From Nonomuraea terrae (GTDB lineage: Bacteria; Actinomycetota; Actinomycetes; Streptosporangiales; Streptosporangiaceae), in the NCBI RefSeq assembly GCF_004348995.1, contig NZ_SMKQ01000046.1, positions 1 to 50,313 of the forward strand: a stretch of 50,313 bases of DNA. The letters run 5' to 3'. The notes under the pieces were generated by a model that saw only the letters and a list, made by a program, of their open reading frames with translations, searched no databases and had not been told where the DNA came from. Positions 22,441 to 30,760 of the stretch are shown here, one piece after another. Every line of letters starts with the position of its first letter. Positions within the stretch are counted from its first letter, which is position 1. Both the position numbers and the translations under genes were made by a program.

Positions 22441-22863
22441 CTAGCGGGGGCGGGCCGCTTGCAGCTCGGCGCGTACGGCGGGCGTCAACACCTGCCCGGC
22501 TCGCTCGACCAGCAAGGTCATCTGGTAGGCCACCAGACCCATGTCACAGTCGGGCGCGGCGAGGACCGCCAGACAGGAGCCATCGCTGATCGACATGATC
22601 ATCAGCAGGCCGCGCTGCATCTCGATGACGGTCTGCGTCACCATACCGCCCTCGAAGACCCGGGCGGCGCCCTGGGTCAGGCTGATCACGCCCGACGCCA
22701 CGGCGGCCAGCTGGTCGGCCCGGTCCTTGGGGAAGCCCTCGGAGTAGGCCAGCGGCAACCCGTCAGACGACACCACGACCGTGTGAGCGACGCCTGGCAC
22801 GTTGTTCACGAAGTCCGTGATCAGCCAGCTGATACCGCGCGCTCCCTGGCTCATTTCTCTCAT
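22441..22863 (-). CDS. cvnB: Roadblock/LC7 protein, CvnB-like (conservon 3)
   Basis: 140 residues. GISWLITDFVNNVPGVAHTV, DGLPLAYSEGFPKDRADQL and APDCDMGLVAYQMTLLVERA identify the roadblock family and mark it as a close paralogue of the protein at 13569. The ATG at 22863 forms an ATGA overlap with the stop of the kinase gene and has GAGGAGG four bases upstream, so translation is coupled to the kinase, unlike conservon 2, which has a 15-base gap. Confidence 0.94.
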   Translation of the reverse strand: MREMSQGARGISWLITDFVNNVPGVAHTVVVSSDGLPLAYSEGFPKDRADQLAAVASGVISLTQGAARVFEGGMVTQTVIEMQRGLLMIMSISDGSCLAVLAAPDCDMGLVAYQMTLLVERAGQVLTPAVRAELQAARPR

Positions 22864-25800
22864 TTGTCCTCCTCATACTCTTCTCCCCGGGTGAACGCCC
22901 GGCCTTGCCGGACACCCTGCTGGAAGCTGGAGAGCCGGCTGCGCAACCGTTCGGGCGAAATCTGTGGTGCCGGAGACGCGATCGGGGGCTCGGCGAGGCT
23001 GGCCGTTCCCGGCACCAGGTTCGCCTTGGGGACGCGGCGCGGCAGGCCGGACGCCGTCGTTCCGGACTGCTGGGGCTGGGCGGCGGCCTGCGCGGCCTGG
23101 AAACCGGAGTCCGCGGGCGAGGACCACGACGCTCCCGCACCCGACTGCCCGGGCTTGCGCTGCGGCAGCGACGACTTGCTCGATGTCCCGGCCGACGGTG
23201 AAGCGGACGGTGGCGCCGACGGCTCCGCCGGCACGGCCGGGTGGACGGCCGTGATCTCGTGCTCGCCCTCGGACTCCGTGTCGAGACGCTGCCTGAGCAC
23301 CTCCGGGTCCGGCTTGCGGAACCAGTCGGAGCCGACCGACGAGAAGATCGGCAGGAACTCCTCGCTCTGCTCCTCGATGGGCGAGTTGCGTACCACCGGC
23401 AGCGGGCCCGTCATGTCCTGCGAGGAGTAGTTGCCGGGACCGAACGGGTTCTGGGCCGTGCGACCGTTCAGGTCGTACTGGTCCGCGGGCTTGGGTTCGT
23501 CCGCGAACAGCGGACCGTAGGACTCGTCAGGCTGTGACTGCGGACGGCCGTCCGGGGCGAACAGCGACCTGCGCGGAAGGGACTCGGAGAACGACGACCA
23601 CTGCGGCTCGTCCTTGGACGGCGGCTCCGTCGAGAAGGACGGCCAGCGCGGCTCGTCGTCCTGCAGGGGCGGCGGTTGCTCGGCGAACGACGGCCACCGG
23701 TTCTCGGCGAACGGCGCCGGCTCGGCCGCGCGCGGCGCCTCTTCGGCGAACGACGGCCAGCGCTGCTCGCCGAACGACGGCGGGGCGGCCGCGGGCGGGG
23801 CGTCGTCCGCGAACGACGGCCAGCGCGGCGCGTCCTGAGCGGGCTGCGGCGGCGCGTCGGCGAACGGCGCGGCCTGCGGCTGGGCGTCCGCGAAGGGCGA
23901 GGGCTGCTCACCGAACGGCGAAGGCTGGGCGTCGCCGAACAGCGAGGGCTGCGGCTCCCCGAACGACGGCCAGTTGCCCGAGCCCGGCGCGGGCACCGAC
24001 TCCGGCCACTCCGTGTCGACGGCCGGGTTCGGGCCGTCGAAGGACGGGTGCGAGCCGTTCGGCCCGGCGTGCGTGAGCTGCCTCGGGTCGAACGTGGTGA
24101 ACGCCTCGTACTGGCCGCCCTGCGGGGCCGTGCCCTGACCACCGCTGATGAGCACGTCGGGCAGCAGCACCATGGCGCTCAGACCGCCGCCGTCGCGCTG
24201 GCTGAGCTGCACGCGGATGCCGTGGCGCAGCGCCAGGCGGCCGACCACGAACAGGCCCATGCGCCGGGAGACGGACACGTCCACGACCGGCGGGTTGGCC
24301 AGGCGCCAGTTGGCCTCGGCCAGCTCCTCCGGGCTCATGCCGATGCCCAGGTCGTTGATCCCGATCAGCATGCCGCCCTCGGCGGGCGCGCTGGTGACCT
24401 GGACCTTGCTCTCGCGCGGCGAGAACGAGATGGCGTTCTCGATCAGCTCGGCGAGCAGGTGGACGGCGTCGGTGACGGCGGGGCCGACGATGAGCGTGCC
24501 GGACGGGATCTGGATCTGGACCCGTTCGTAGCCCTCGACCTCCGACAGCGAGGCGCGGGCGATGTCGACCAGCGGCACCGGCTCGCTCCACTTGCGCGCG
24601 GCCTCCTGGCCGGCGAGGACCAGCAGGTTCTCGCTGTTGCGGCGCATGCGGGTGGCCAGGTGGTCGAGGCGGAACAGGTTCGCCAGCCGCTCCTCGTCCT
24701 CCTCGCCCTGCTCCAGGCCCTCGATGAGCTGCAGCTGCCGTTCGACCAGCGTCTGGCTGCGGCGGGAGAGGTTGACGAACATGGCGTTGACGTTGGCGCG
24801 CAGCTTGGCCTCATCGCCGGCCAGCCGGATCGCCTCGCGGTGGACCTCGTCGAACGCCCGCGCCACTTCCCCGATCTCGTCTCGGGTGTTGACGCCGATC
24901 GCCGGCACTTCGGGGATCTGCGCGCCTTCACCCGACTCGCGCAGGATGCGGACGGTCTCGGGCAGCCGGGTCGTGGCCACCTGGAGTGCCTCGGCGCGCA
25001 GCCGGCGCAGCGGGCGGACCAGCGAACCGGCCACCCGGGTGGTGATGATCAGGACGAGCAGCAGCAGCACGAGGATCAGCGCGCCGGAGATGATGGCGTT
25101 GCGCTGCTCGGTGTCGCTCAGCTCGCGGGTGGCGCCCACGATCTCGGTGGCCAGGGCGTCCTCCACCTTGCGGACGGCGTTGCCGGTCTCGGTGGTGGCC
25201 TCGTACCAGGAGTTGAGGTCGCGCCCGGAGGCCGTCAGAGGAGTGGTGACGTCGAGGTCCACGATCTTGTCGAACTCGCTCACCTGCGCCAGCGCGCGCT
25301 GGCGCATGGCGTCGGCGAGGTCGACCTGCGGGCCCTTGACGTCCTGCCGGTACTCCTCGAGGTCCTCGGCGTCGGCCTCCGACTCGAAGTTCGCGAGCTC
25401 GGTCTGCTGGCTGTTCCAGGAGCCGAGGAAGTCGGCCCAGTCGGCGCTGTCGACCCTGCGCTGCGCCAGGGTGACGATGAGGATGATCTGCTGCTTCGAC
25501 AGCTCCTCCTTCATGCGCTGGAGCGAGCCCAGCGCGGCCACGTCACCCTGCAGGTCGTCGTCGCTCACGCCGTCGCCCAGGTCGCCCTGGACCGAGGAGA
25601 ACACGTCGATCATCGTGCCGTACGTGCCGATGGCGGCGCGCGGCGGCACGTTGCCGACCATGGACTCGCGCAGGCTGTCGAGACCGTCGAGCCAGCGGCG
25701 CATGTTCTCCACGCCGTCCTGCACGCGGACCGAGTGGGTGGCGTCGATGACCGTGGCCGCGTCGAGCGCCTGCTGCTTGGCCCGGTCGGTGGCCTGCCGC

Positions 25801-26114
25801 TGGGTCTTCAGCTGCACGAAGCGCTGGGCCCTGCGGCGGTCGGCGACGTACCACGCGGTGAGCGTGCGCTCCTTGCCGAGCTCGTGGTTGAGCGCGCCGA
25901 TGCGCTGGACCAGCTCGGCGACCTGGCTGAGCCGGCGGTATTCGGCACTGGTGCCGATCGCGTCGGCCAGCTGCACGCCCGCGAGCAGCACACCCACGAC
26001 GGTGGGAATGAGGATCAGCGCGATCAGCCTGGAGCGCACACGCCAGTTCCCCAGCTGGAACCGTCCGCCTGTGTACTCCCCTGACTTCGTGTGCCTGGGG
26101 TTTTCCGTCCTCAC
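22860..26114 (-). CDS. cvnA: NIT-domain sensor histidine kinase, CvnA-like (conservon 3)
   Basis: Largest kinase of the window, 1084 residues from the GTG at 26114, which sits seven bases after GAGAGGTTGCG. Layout: N-tail, FQLGNWRVRSRLIALILIP leading the first membrane helix (about 30-50), NIT-type sensor, second membrane helix (about 335-358) before SLVRPLRRLRAEAL (HAMP), coiled region with LDHLATRMRRNSENLLV, ATPase with N-box ELIENAISFSP and NDLGIGM as G1 box. The tail of about 440 residues is low-complexity, with repeated W-P-S-F units, then LPIFSSVGSDWF, GLPRRVPKANLVPG and RLSSFQQGV. Sensor and tail diverge clearly from the other two kinases while the catalytic core stays similar. The gene upstream (aldehyde dehydrogenase) reads in the same direction but is 176 bases away and unrelated. 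Confidence 0.94.
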   Translation of the reverse strand: MRTENPRHTKSGEYTGGRFQLGNWRVRSRLIALILIPTVVGVLLAGVQLADAIGTSAEYRRLSQVAELVQRIGALNHELGKERTLTAWYVADRRRAQRFVQLKTQRQATDRAKQQALDAATVIDATHSVRVQDGVENMRRWLDGLDSLRESMVGNVPPRAAIGTYGTMIDVFSSVQGDLGDGVSDDDLQGDVAALGSLQRMKEELSKQQIILIVTLAQRRVDSADWADFLGSWNSQQTELANFESEADAEDLEEYRQDVKGPQVDLADAMRQRALAQVSEFDKIVDLDVTTPLTASGRDLNSWYEATTETGNAVRKVEDALATEIVGATRELSDTEQRNAIISGALILVLLLLVLIITTRVAGSLVRPLRRLRAEALQVATTRLPETVRILRESGEGAQIPEVPAIGVNTRDEIGEVARAFDEVHREAIRLAGDEAKLRANVNAMFVNLSRRSQTLVERQLQLIEGLEQGEEDEERLANLFRLDHLATRMRRNSENLLVLAGQEAARKWSEPVPLVDIARASLSEVEGYERVQIQIPSGTLIVGPAVTDAVHLLAELIENAISFSPRESKVQVTSAPAEGGMLIGINDLGIGMSPEELAEANWRLANPPVVDVSVSRRMGLFVVGRLALRHGIRVQLSQRDGGGLSAMVLLPDVLISGGQGTAPQGGQYEAFTTFDPRQLTHAGPNGSHPSFDGPNPAVDTEWPESVPAPGSGNWPSFGEPQPSLFGDAQPSPFGEQPSPFADAQPQAAPFADAPPQPAQDAPRWPSFADDAPPAAAPPSFGEQRWPSFAEEAPRAAEPAPFAENRWPSFAEQPPPLQDDEPRWPSFSTEPPSKDEPQWSSFSESLPRRSLFAPDGRPQSQPDESYGPLFADEPKPADQYDLNGRTAQNPFGPGNYSSQDMTGPLPVVRNSPIEEQSEEFLPIFSSVGSDWFRKPDPEVLRQRLDTESEGEHEITAVHPAVPAEPSAPPSASPSAGTSSKSSLPQRKPGQSGAGASWSSPADSGFQAAQAAAQPQQSGTTASGLPRRVPKANLVPGTASLAEPPIASPAPQISPERLRSRLSSFQQGVRQGRAFTRGEEYEEDK

Positions 26115-26194
26115 TGACTCTCGCAACCTCTCGCCGGTACGTGCTCGAAAAAAATCAGACACGCGTGGGGCGCATGGGATTCTGTCCGGCTGGG

Positions 26195-26227
26195 TAATTG
26201 GAACACAACCCGTACCAGATCGGCCAA
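26195..26227 (-). promoter_or_regulatory. Element shared upstream of cvnA genes (copy 3)
   Basis: Minus strand reads TTGGCCGATCT, 14 bases, TGTGTTCCAATTA. Both blocks match the copy at 1863-1902 almost base for base, while the sequence between and around them does not. It ends 80 bases before the GTG start. Confidence 0.5.
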
Positions 26228-26290
26228 CCGAACATATCCCATCACATGCGTCCAAAGAGGCACTTTGGCCGCATAACGCCGTACACGTTT

Positions 26291-27688
26291 TCAGGCGGGC
26301 CGGAACGAATCCCGCTCGGCCGGTGCCGCGTGCTTCACCATCAGGTGCCGGGTCACCGAATACTCCTGCACCGCTTCCTGGCTCATGTCCTTGCCGAACC
26401 CGCTGCCCTTCACGCCGCCGTGCGGTGCCTCGCTGGCGATGGGGAGATGGTCGTTGACCCAGGTGACACCCACGTCGAGCCGGTGCGAGACGCGCATGGC
26501 GCGGGCCACGTCACGTGACCACACCGACGAGGCAAGACCGTACCTCGTGTCGTTGGCGAGTCTGACCGCCTCGTCCTCGCCGTCGAACGGCAGGGCCACC
26601 AGAACCGGACCGAAAATCTCCCCCTGGACGATCTCGCTGACCTGGGCGGCGTCGGCCACCAGGGTGGGCGGGTAGAAAAAGCCGGGGCCCCCGATTGGGG
26701 AGCCGCCCTGCAGCACGCGCCCGGAGGCCCGCGAGACGAAGCCGTGCACCCGGTCGCGGTGCGCCGACGAGATCAGCGGGCCGATGTCGGTCGCCGGGTC
26801 CCAGGGGTCGCCGGCGGTTATGTCGGCAAGAGTCGCTCGAAGCGCCTCCACCGCGTCGGCGTAGACCTCGCGGGCGACGTAGACGCGGGTGGCCGCCGTG
26901 CAGTCCTGCCCGGTGTTGTACGTCGCCCCCATGGCCACGCCGCGGGCCATCTCCGCCAGGTCGGCGTCCTCGAACACCAGCGCCGGCGCCTTGCCGCCGA
27001 GCTCCAGGTGGACCCGCTTGAGGGTGGCGGCGGCGCCGGTCATCACGGCCCGCCCGGTCTCGGTCGAGCCGGTGACGCTGACCATGTCGACGCCCGGATC
27101 GGTGACCAGCGCCTGGCCGACCTCCGCGCCGCCGGTGACCACCCGCACGAGCCCGGCCGGCGCGCCCGCCTCGGCGAACAGCTCGGCCAGCCGCAGCGTC
27201 GTACGCGGCGTCTGGGGGGCCGGCTTGATCACCACCGCGTTGCCCGCGGCCAGCGCCGGGCCCACCTTCCAGATCGCCATGACGAAGGGGAAGTTCCACG
27301 GCGCGATCGACCCCACCACCCCGACGGGGCGGCGCAGCATGACCGAGGTGTAGCCGGCGCTGAACACCCCGGCCCCCGAGCCCTCCAGGGAGCGCGCGGC
27401 GCCGGCGAAGAAGCGCAGGTTGTCGGCGGCGAACGGCAGCTCGCCGTCGCGGAACACCGCCGCCGGCTTGCCGGTCTCCTCCACCTCCAGCCTGGTCAGC
27501 TCCTCGGCCGCGGCCTCCACGAGGTCGGCGGTCCGCAGCAGCACCCGCGCGCGTTCGCCCGGGGTGGCCTGCGACCACTCCTCGAACGCGGCCCGTGCCT
27601 CACGTACAGCGGACGCCACGCCCTCGACCGGCGTGTCCGGAATTTCGGCACACGGGAGCCCGGTGGCGGGGTTGATCAGTTCACGCAT
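26291..27688 (-). CDS. NAD(P)-dependent aldehyde dehydrogenase, aminobutyraldehyde/betaine-aldehyde type
   Basis: Soluble aldehyde dehydrogenase of 465 residues that oxidises an aldehyde to the acid. Present are SIAPWNFPF, the cofactor loop VSVTGSTETGRA, the catalytic Glu in HLELGGKAP and the catalytic Cys in NTGQDCTAATRV. The C-terminal half has EIFGPVLVALPF and GVKGSGFGKDMS, common in gamma-aminobutyraldehyde and betaine-aldehyde dehydrogenases. It follows the glycosyltransferase gene after 26 bases and is probably co-transcribed. Near a Pot-type importer an amino-aldehyde from a polyamine or amino sugar is a reasonable substrate, but the family is broad. Confidence 0.9.
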   Translation of the reverse strand: MRELINPATGLPCAEIPDTPVEGVASAVREARAAFEEWSQATPGERARVLLRTADLVEAAAEELTRLEVEETGKPAAVFRDGELPFAADNLRFFAGAARSLEGSGAGVFSAGYTSVMLRRPVGVVGSIAPWNFPFVMAIWKVGPALAAGNAVVIKPAPQTPRTTLRLAELFAEAGAPAGLVRVVTGGAEVGQALVTDPGVDMVSVTGSTETGRAVMTGAAATLKRVHLELGGKAPALVFEDADLAEMARGVAMGATYNTGQDCTAATRVYVAREVYADAVEALRATLADITAGDPWDPATDIGPLISSAHRDRVHGFVSRASGRVLQGGSPIGGPGFFYPPTLVADAAQVSEIVQGEIFGPVLVALPFDGEDEAVRLANDTRYGLASSVWSRDVARAMRVSHRLDVGVTWVNDHLPIASEAPHGGVKGSGFGKDMSQEAVQEYSVTRHLMVKHAAPAERDSFRPA

Positions 27689-27714
27689 CGGAAGACTTCG
27701 TCCTTCGGATCTTG

Positions 27715-28986
27715 CTACTGGCCGAGCTGCTCGATCAGGTCGGCGGCCTTGCGCAGGCCGTCGCGACGCCGGATCTCCTCGCCCGCGGCGGCGAGCCTCT
27801 CCCGCAGCTCGGTGTCGCCGAGCAGCCGGTCGAGCGCTCCCTTGAGTTCCTCGTCGGTGAAGGCGTAGGTGGAGAGCCTGACGCCGTAACCGAGCTCATC
27901 GACCCTCTGGGCGTTGTCGTACTGGTCCCAGAACAGCGGCAGCAGGATCATCGGCTTGCCGAAGTGCAGCGCCTCGGTGGTCGTGTTGTTGCCGCCATGG
28001 GTGATGACCAAGTCACACAGTGGAATGATCTTAGTCTGCGGAAGGAACTCCGCGCCCCACATGTTGTCGGCGAGCTTGATCTCCTCGTGCAGCGGGCCCT
28101 TGGAGACGATGTACTGGTGCGGGGTCGTGGCCAGCACGTCGATCACCCGCTGCATCAGCTCCACGTCGGAGGAACCGAGCGAGCCGAGCGAGAAGTAGAC
28201 CAGCGAGCCCTCATTGCGCTGGAACGGCAGCGTGAACTGCTCGTCGGTCTCACGCACCGAGGAGTCGAGGCGGTGCCACGTCGGGCCCAGCGCGCGGGCG
28301 TCGGTGTAGTCGATGATCTCGGGGTAGACGTAGAGGTTCAGGTCGCCCTCGTGGATGAAGTCGAGGTCGGGCAGCGGCGCGGTGCCCTGCTCGACGCACC
28401 ACTCGTTGAAGGCGGTCCACAGCTCGCGGTGGGTGCGGTCGTACTCCGCGCGGAAGGCGTCCCACTCGGAGCGGTCGCCGGCGGGCAGGCCGGAGAAGAC
28501 CGGCGGGATGTTCTCGCCGCGCACCTCCAGCGGCTGGCAGGAGACGATGCGGACGAACTTCTTGCCCGCGGTGAGCAGGGCCGGGAACGTCAGGACGTTG
28601 TCCTCGACGATCACGTCCGGGTTCACCCGCTCGATGATGGCCTTGAGCTGCGGCTCGCAGTACTTGGCGCCGTCGATCAGCTCGGCCCAGATCGGCTTGG
28701 TGACGGTCTCCAGCTGCTCCCGCGTGCTCTTGCGGTACTCGGGCGCGGTCTCGCGGATGAAGTCCTTCCAGAACTGGCCCGCGTCCTGCTCCTCGGCGTC
28801 CTCGGCCGGGGGCGCGAGGTCCACGAGGTCCTCCTCGAAGCCCAGCGCCTCGAGCTTGCCCTTCCAGGACGACTCGGCGGCGAAGACGACGCGGTGGCCG
28901 CGGCGGCGCAGGATGTCGCCGATGCCGATGCAGTTGTTGGTCGGGCCGTAGGCGCTCTCCGGCATGAACAGGATCGTGAGTGACAT
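27715..28986 (-). CDS. GT1-family glycosyltransferase (UGT/MGT-like)
   Basis: Soluble GT-B fold glycosyltransferase of 423 residues, expected to move a sugar from an NDP donor to a small acceptor. The N-terminal half opens with LTILFMPESAYGPTNNCIGI; the C-terminal donor domain has the family signature THGGNNTTTEALHFGKPMIL followed by LPLFWDQYDNAQR. The ATG at 28986 is chosen because GGAG lies five bases upstream. The promoter holds two near-palindromes shared with a second promoter region (29012-29027 and 29078-29093). Such enzymes often act on macrolides, sterols or toxins. Here a role in modifying an imported or exported amino compound is inferred from the neighbours. Confidence 0.9.
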   Translation of the reverse strand: MSLTILFMPESAYGPTNNCIGIGDILRRRGHRVVFAAESSWKGKLEALGFEEDLVDLAPPAEDAEEQDAGQFWKDFIRETAPEYRKSTREQLETVTKPIWAELIDGAKYCEPQLKAIIERVNPDVIVEDNVLTFPALLTAGKKFVRIVSCQPLEVRGENIPPVFSGLPAGDRSEWDAFRAEYDRTHRELWTAFNEWCVEQGTAPLPDLDFIHEGDLNLYVYPEIIDYTDARALGPTWHRLDSSVRETDEQFTLPFQRNEGSLVYFSLGSLGSSDVELMQRVIDVLATTPHQYIVSKGPLHEEIKLADNMWGAEFLPQTKIIPLCDLVITHGGNNTTTEALHFGKPMILLPLFWDQYDNAQRVDELGYGVRLSTYAFTDEELKGALDRLLGDTELRERLAAAGEEIRRRDGLRKAADLIEQLGQ

Positions 28987-29011
28987 GGCAACTCCGGGGG
29001 GACTCATCGAT

Positions 29012-29027
29012 TTGAACAGGAATTCAA
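29012..29027. promoter_or_regulatory. Operator-like palindrome 1 of the TetR-linked module
   Basis: TTGAACAGGAATTCAA, with TTGAA/TTCAA arms and a six-base centre. It lies 25 bases upstream of the glycosyltransferase start. The same pattern is at 29078-29093 and 33667-33682. Confidence 0.6.
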
Positions 29028-29077
29028 AAACGGATCTAGCGTGAAGGTCAAGTAACCGGCACTATGGTCACGGCTAA

Positions 29078-29093
29078 CTGAACTGGAACCCAA
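29078..29093. promoter_or_regulatory. Operator-like palindrome 2 of the TetR-linked module
   Basis: CTGAACTGGAACCCAA, a weaker match to TTGAAYWGGRATTCAA, directly before the TetR start at 29097. The position suits autoregulation. Confidence 0.5.
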
Positions 29094-29096
29094 CGA

Positions 29097-29717
29097 GTGA
29101 AGGTGGTGGTGGTGGCTCAGCGCAAAAGCCGTAGCGACCGGCGCATCGACTTGATCGACGCCGCGCGCAGGGCCATCATCCGCCATGGCGTCGACGGCGT
29201 GCAGCTGTCGCACGTCGCCGAGGAGGCCGGTCTGACCTCCGGCGCCGTGCTCTACCACTACCCCGACCTGCGGGAGCTGCTCGTCGAGGCGCAGCACGCC
29301 GGCATGGAGCGGTTCTACGAGCAGCGGCTGCGCCAGCTCGCCAAGCTCACCGACCCGGTCGAGAAGCTCGTCGTCACGATCCGCTCGGGTCTGCCGACCG
29401 GGCCGCTCGACCCCGACGTGCGTCTGCTCAACGAGCTGGGCGGCGCCGCGGGACGCAACCGGGTCTACGGCGTGCTGCTCACCTCGCTCTACGACCGCCA
29501 GGTGTCGATGTACCAGGCGATCCTGGACACCGGGGCGGCGCTCGGGGTCTTCCGGCTGAGCGCCGACTCCGTGACGATCTCGCGCAACCTGGTGGCCCTG
29601 GAGGACGCCTACGGCTACCGCATCACCGCCAGGCACCCGCTGATCGGCCCCGACGAGGCGGCCGAGCTGATTCTGTCGTACGCGCGGGCGGCCACGGGCA
29701 ACGACCTGGCTCACTGA
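29097..29717 (+). CDS. TetR-family transcriptional regulator
   Basis: DNA-binding repressor-type protein of about 206 residues. The N-terminal TetR helix-turn-helix is clear: LIDAARRAIIRHGVDGVQLS, then HVAEEAGLTSGAVLYHYPD. The rest is a helical ligand-binding domain without a recognisable ligand. The GTG at 29097 opens a run of Val codons (GTGAAGGTGGTGGTGGTG), so the true start could be a few codons later. It diverges from the glycosyltransferase/aldehyde dehydrogenase operon and converges on the importer operon, with a seven-base overlap of the 3' ends. Operator-like sites nearby and at 33667 suggest it controls both operons. Confidence 0.9.
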   Translation: MKVVVVAQRKSRSDRRIDLIDAARRAIIRHGVDGVQLSHVAEEAGLTSGAVLYHYPDLRELLVEAQHAGMERFYEQRLRQLAKLTDPVEKLVVTIRSGLPTGPLDPDVRLLNELGGAAGRNRVYGVLLTSLYDRQVSMYQAILDTGAALGVFRLSADSVTISRNLVALEDAYGYRITARHPLIGPDEAAELILSYARAATGNDLAH

Positions 29718-30760
29718 TCGACCGCCATGACGACCGCGTCGCGCGCCTCCCAGCGCACCTTGACCTTGGTGCCCTGCCGCACCGCGGCGGCGCCCTGCAC
29801 GGCGACGAGCACCGGCTTGGCGTGGCCGGGGACGTCCACGGAGACGTGCGAGACGCCGCCGTAGAAGCTGACGTCCAGCACGCTGCCGGCCAGGCCCCTG
29901 GTGGCGTTCTCGTCGGCCAGCTCGATCTTCTCCGGCCGGACCGCGAGCAGCGCCTGCCGCCCCGCCGTCAGCTCGGTGAGCGGCGTGCCGGGCAGCATGC
30001 CGAACTGCTCGCTCCTGATCCCGTCGAGGCCGCTCGCGGTGCCGGAGAAGAGGTTGTTGGCGCCGACGAAGTCCGCCACGAACGGCGAGCGCGGGCGCTC
30101 GTACAGGCTGATCGGCTCGTCCACCTGGCGGACGCTGCCGCTGTCGAAGACCGCGATGCGGTCCGCCAGCGACATGGCCTCCTCCTGGTCGTGCGTGACG
30201 ACCACGAACGTGATGCCGACCTCGCTCTGCAGCCGTTTGAGCTCCAGCTGCATGTCGGCGCGGACCTTCTTGTCCAGGGCCGACAGCGGCTCGTCGAGCA
30301 GCAGCAGGCGGGGGCGCTTGACGATGGAGCGGGCGAGCGCGACCCGCTGCCGCTGACCGCCGGAGAGCTGGGCCGGTTTGCGCACGGCGTGCGCCGACAG
30401 GCCGACGGTCTCCAGCACCTCGCCGACGCGCTGCTTGATCTCCTGCCGGGGCAGGCGCTCGCGCTCCAGCCCGTACGCGACGTTCTTCGCCACCGTCATG
30501 TGCGGGAACAGCGCGTACGACTGGAACATGAGGCTGATCGGCCGGCGGTTCGGCGGGCGGGACAGCAGGTCCTCCCCGTCGAGCGTGACCTTGCCGGCGT
30601 CGGGCGTCTCGAACCCGGCGACGATGCGCAGCAGGGTGGTCTTACCGCAGCCGGAGGGCCCGAGCAGGGCGAAGAACTCGCCCTGCCCGATCTCCAGGGA
30701 GACGTCGTCGAGCGCGATGACGTCTCCGAACCTGCGGGAGACCCCGTCAATCCTGAGCAC
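29711..30760 (-). CDS. potA: ABC importer ATPase, PotA type
   Basis: Cytoplasmic ATPase of a spermidine/putrescine-type importer, 349 residues. Walker A GPSGCGKTT, Q-loop SLMFQSYALFPHM, signature LSGGQRQRVALARS, Walker B LLLLDEPLSALD, switch His VVVTHDQEEAMS. A C-terminal TOBE-type domain follows (ADFVGANNLFSGTA, LLAVRPEKIELAD). The GTG start overlaps the PotC-like gene. It is the last gene of a four-gene operon read leftwards from 33521. PotA-type ATPases also serve importers for opines and other cationic compounds, so the symbol denotes the family, not a proven substrate. Confidence 0.92.
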   Translation of the reverse strand: MLRIDGVSRRFGDVIALDDVSLEIGQGEFFALLGPSGCGKTTLLRIVAGFETPDAGKVTLDGEDLLSRPPNRRPISLMFQSYALFPHMTVAKNVAYGLERERLPRQEIKQRVGEVLETVGLSAHAVRKPAQLSGGQRQRVALARSIVKRPRLLLLDEPLSALDKKVRADMQLELKRLQSEVGITFVVVTHDQEEAMSLADRIAVFDSGSVRQVDEPISLYERPRSPFVADFVGANNLFSGTASGLDGIRSEQFGMLPGTPLTELTAGRQALLAVRPEKIELADENATRGLAGSVLDVSFYGGVSHVSVDVPGHAKPVLVAVQGAAAVRQGTKVKVRWEARDAVVMAVDQ

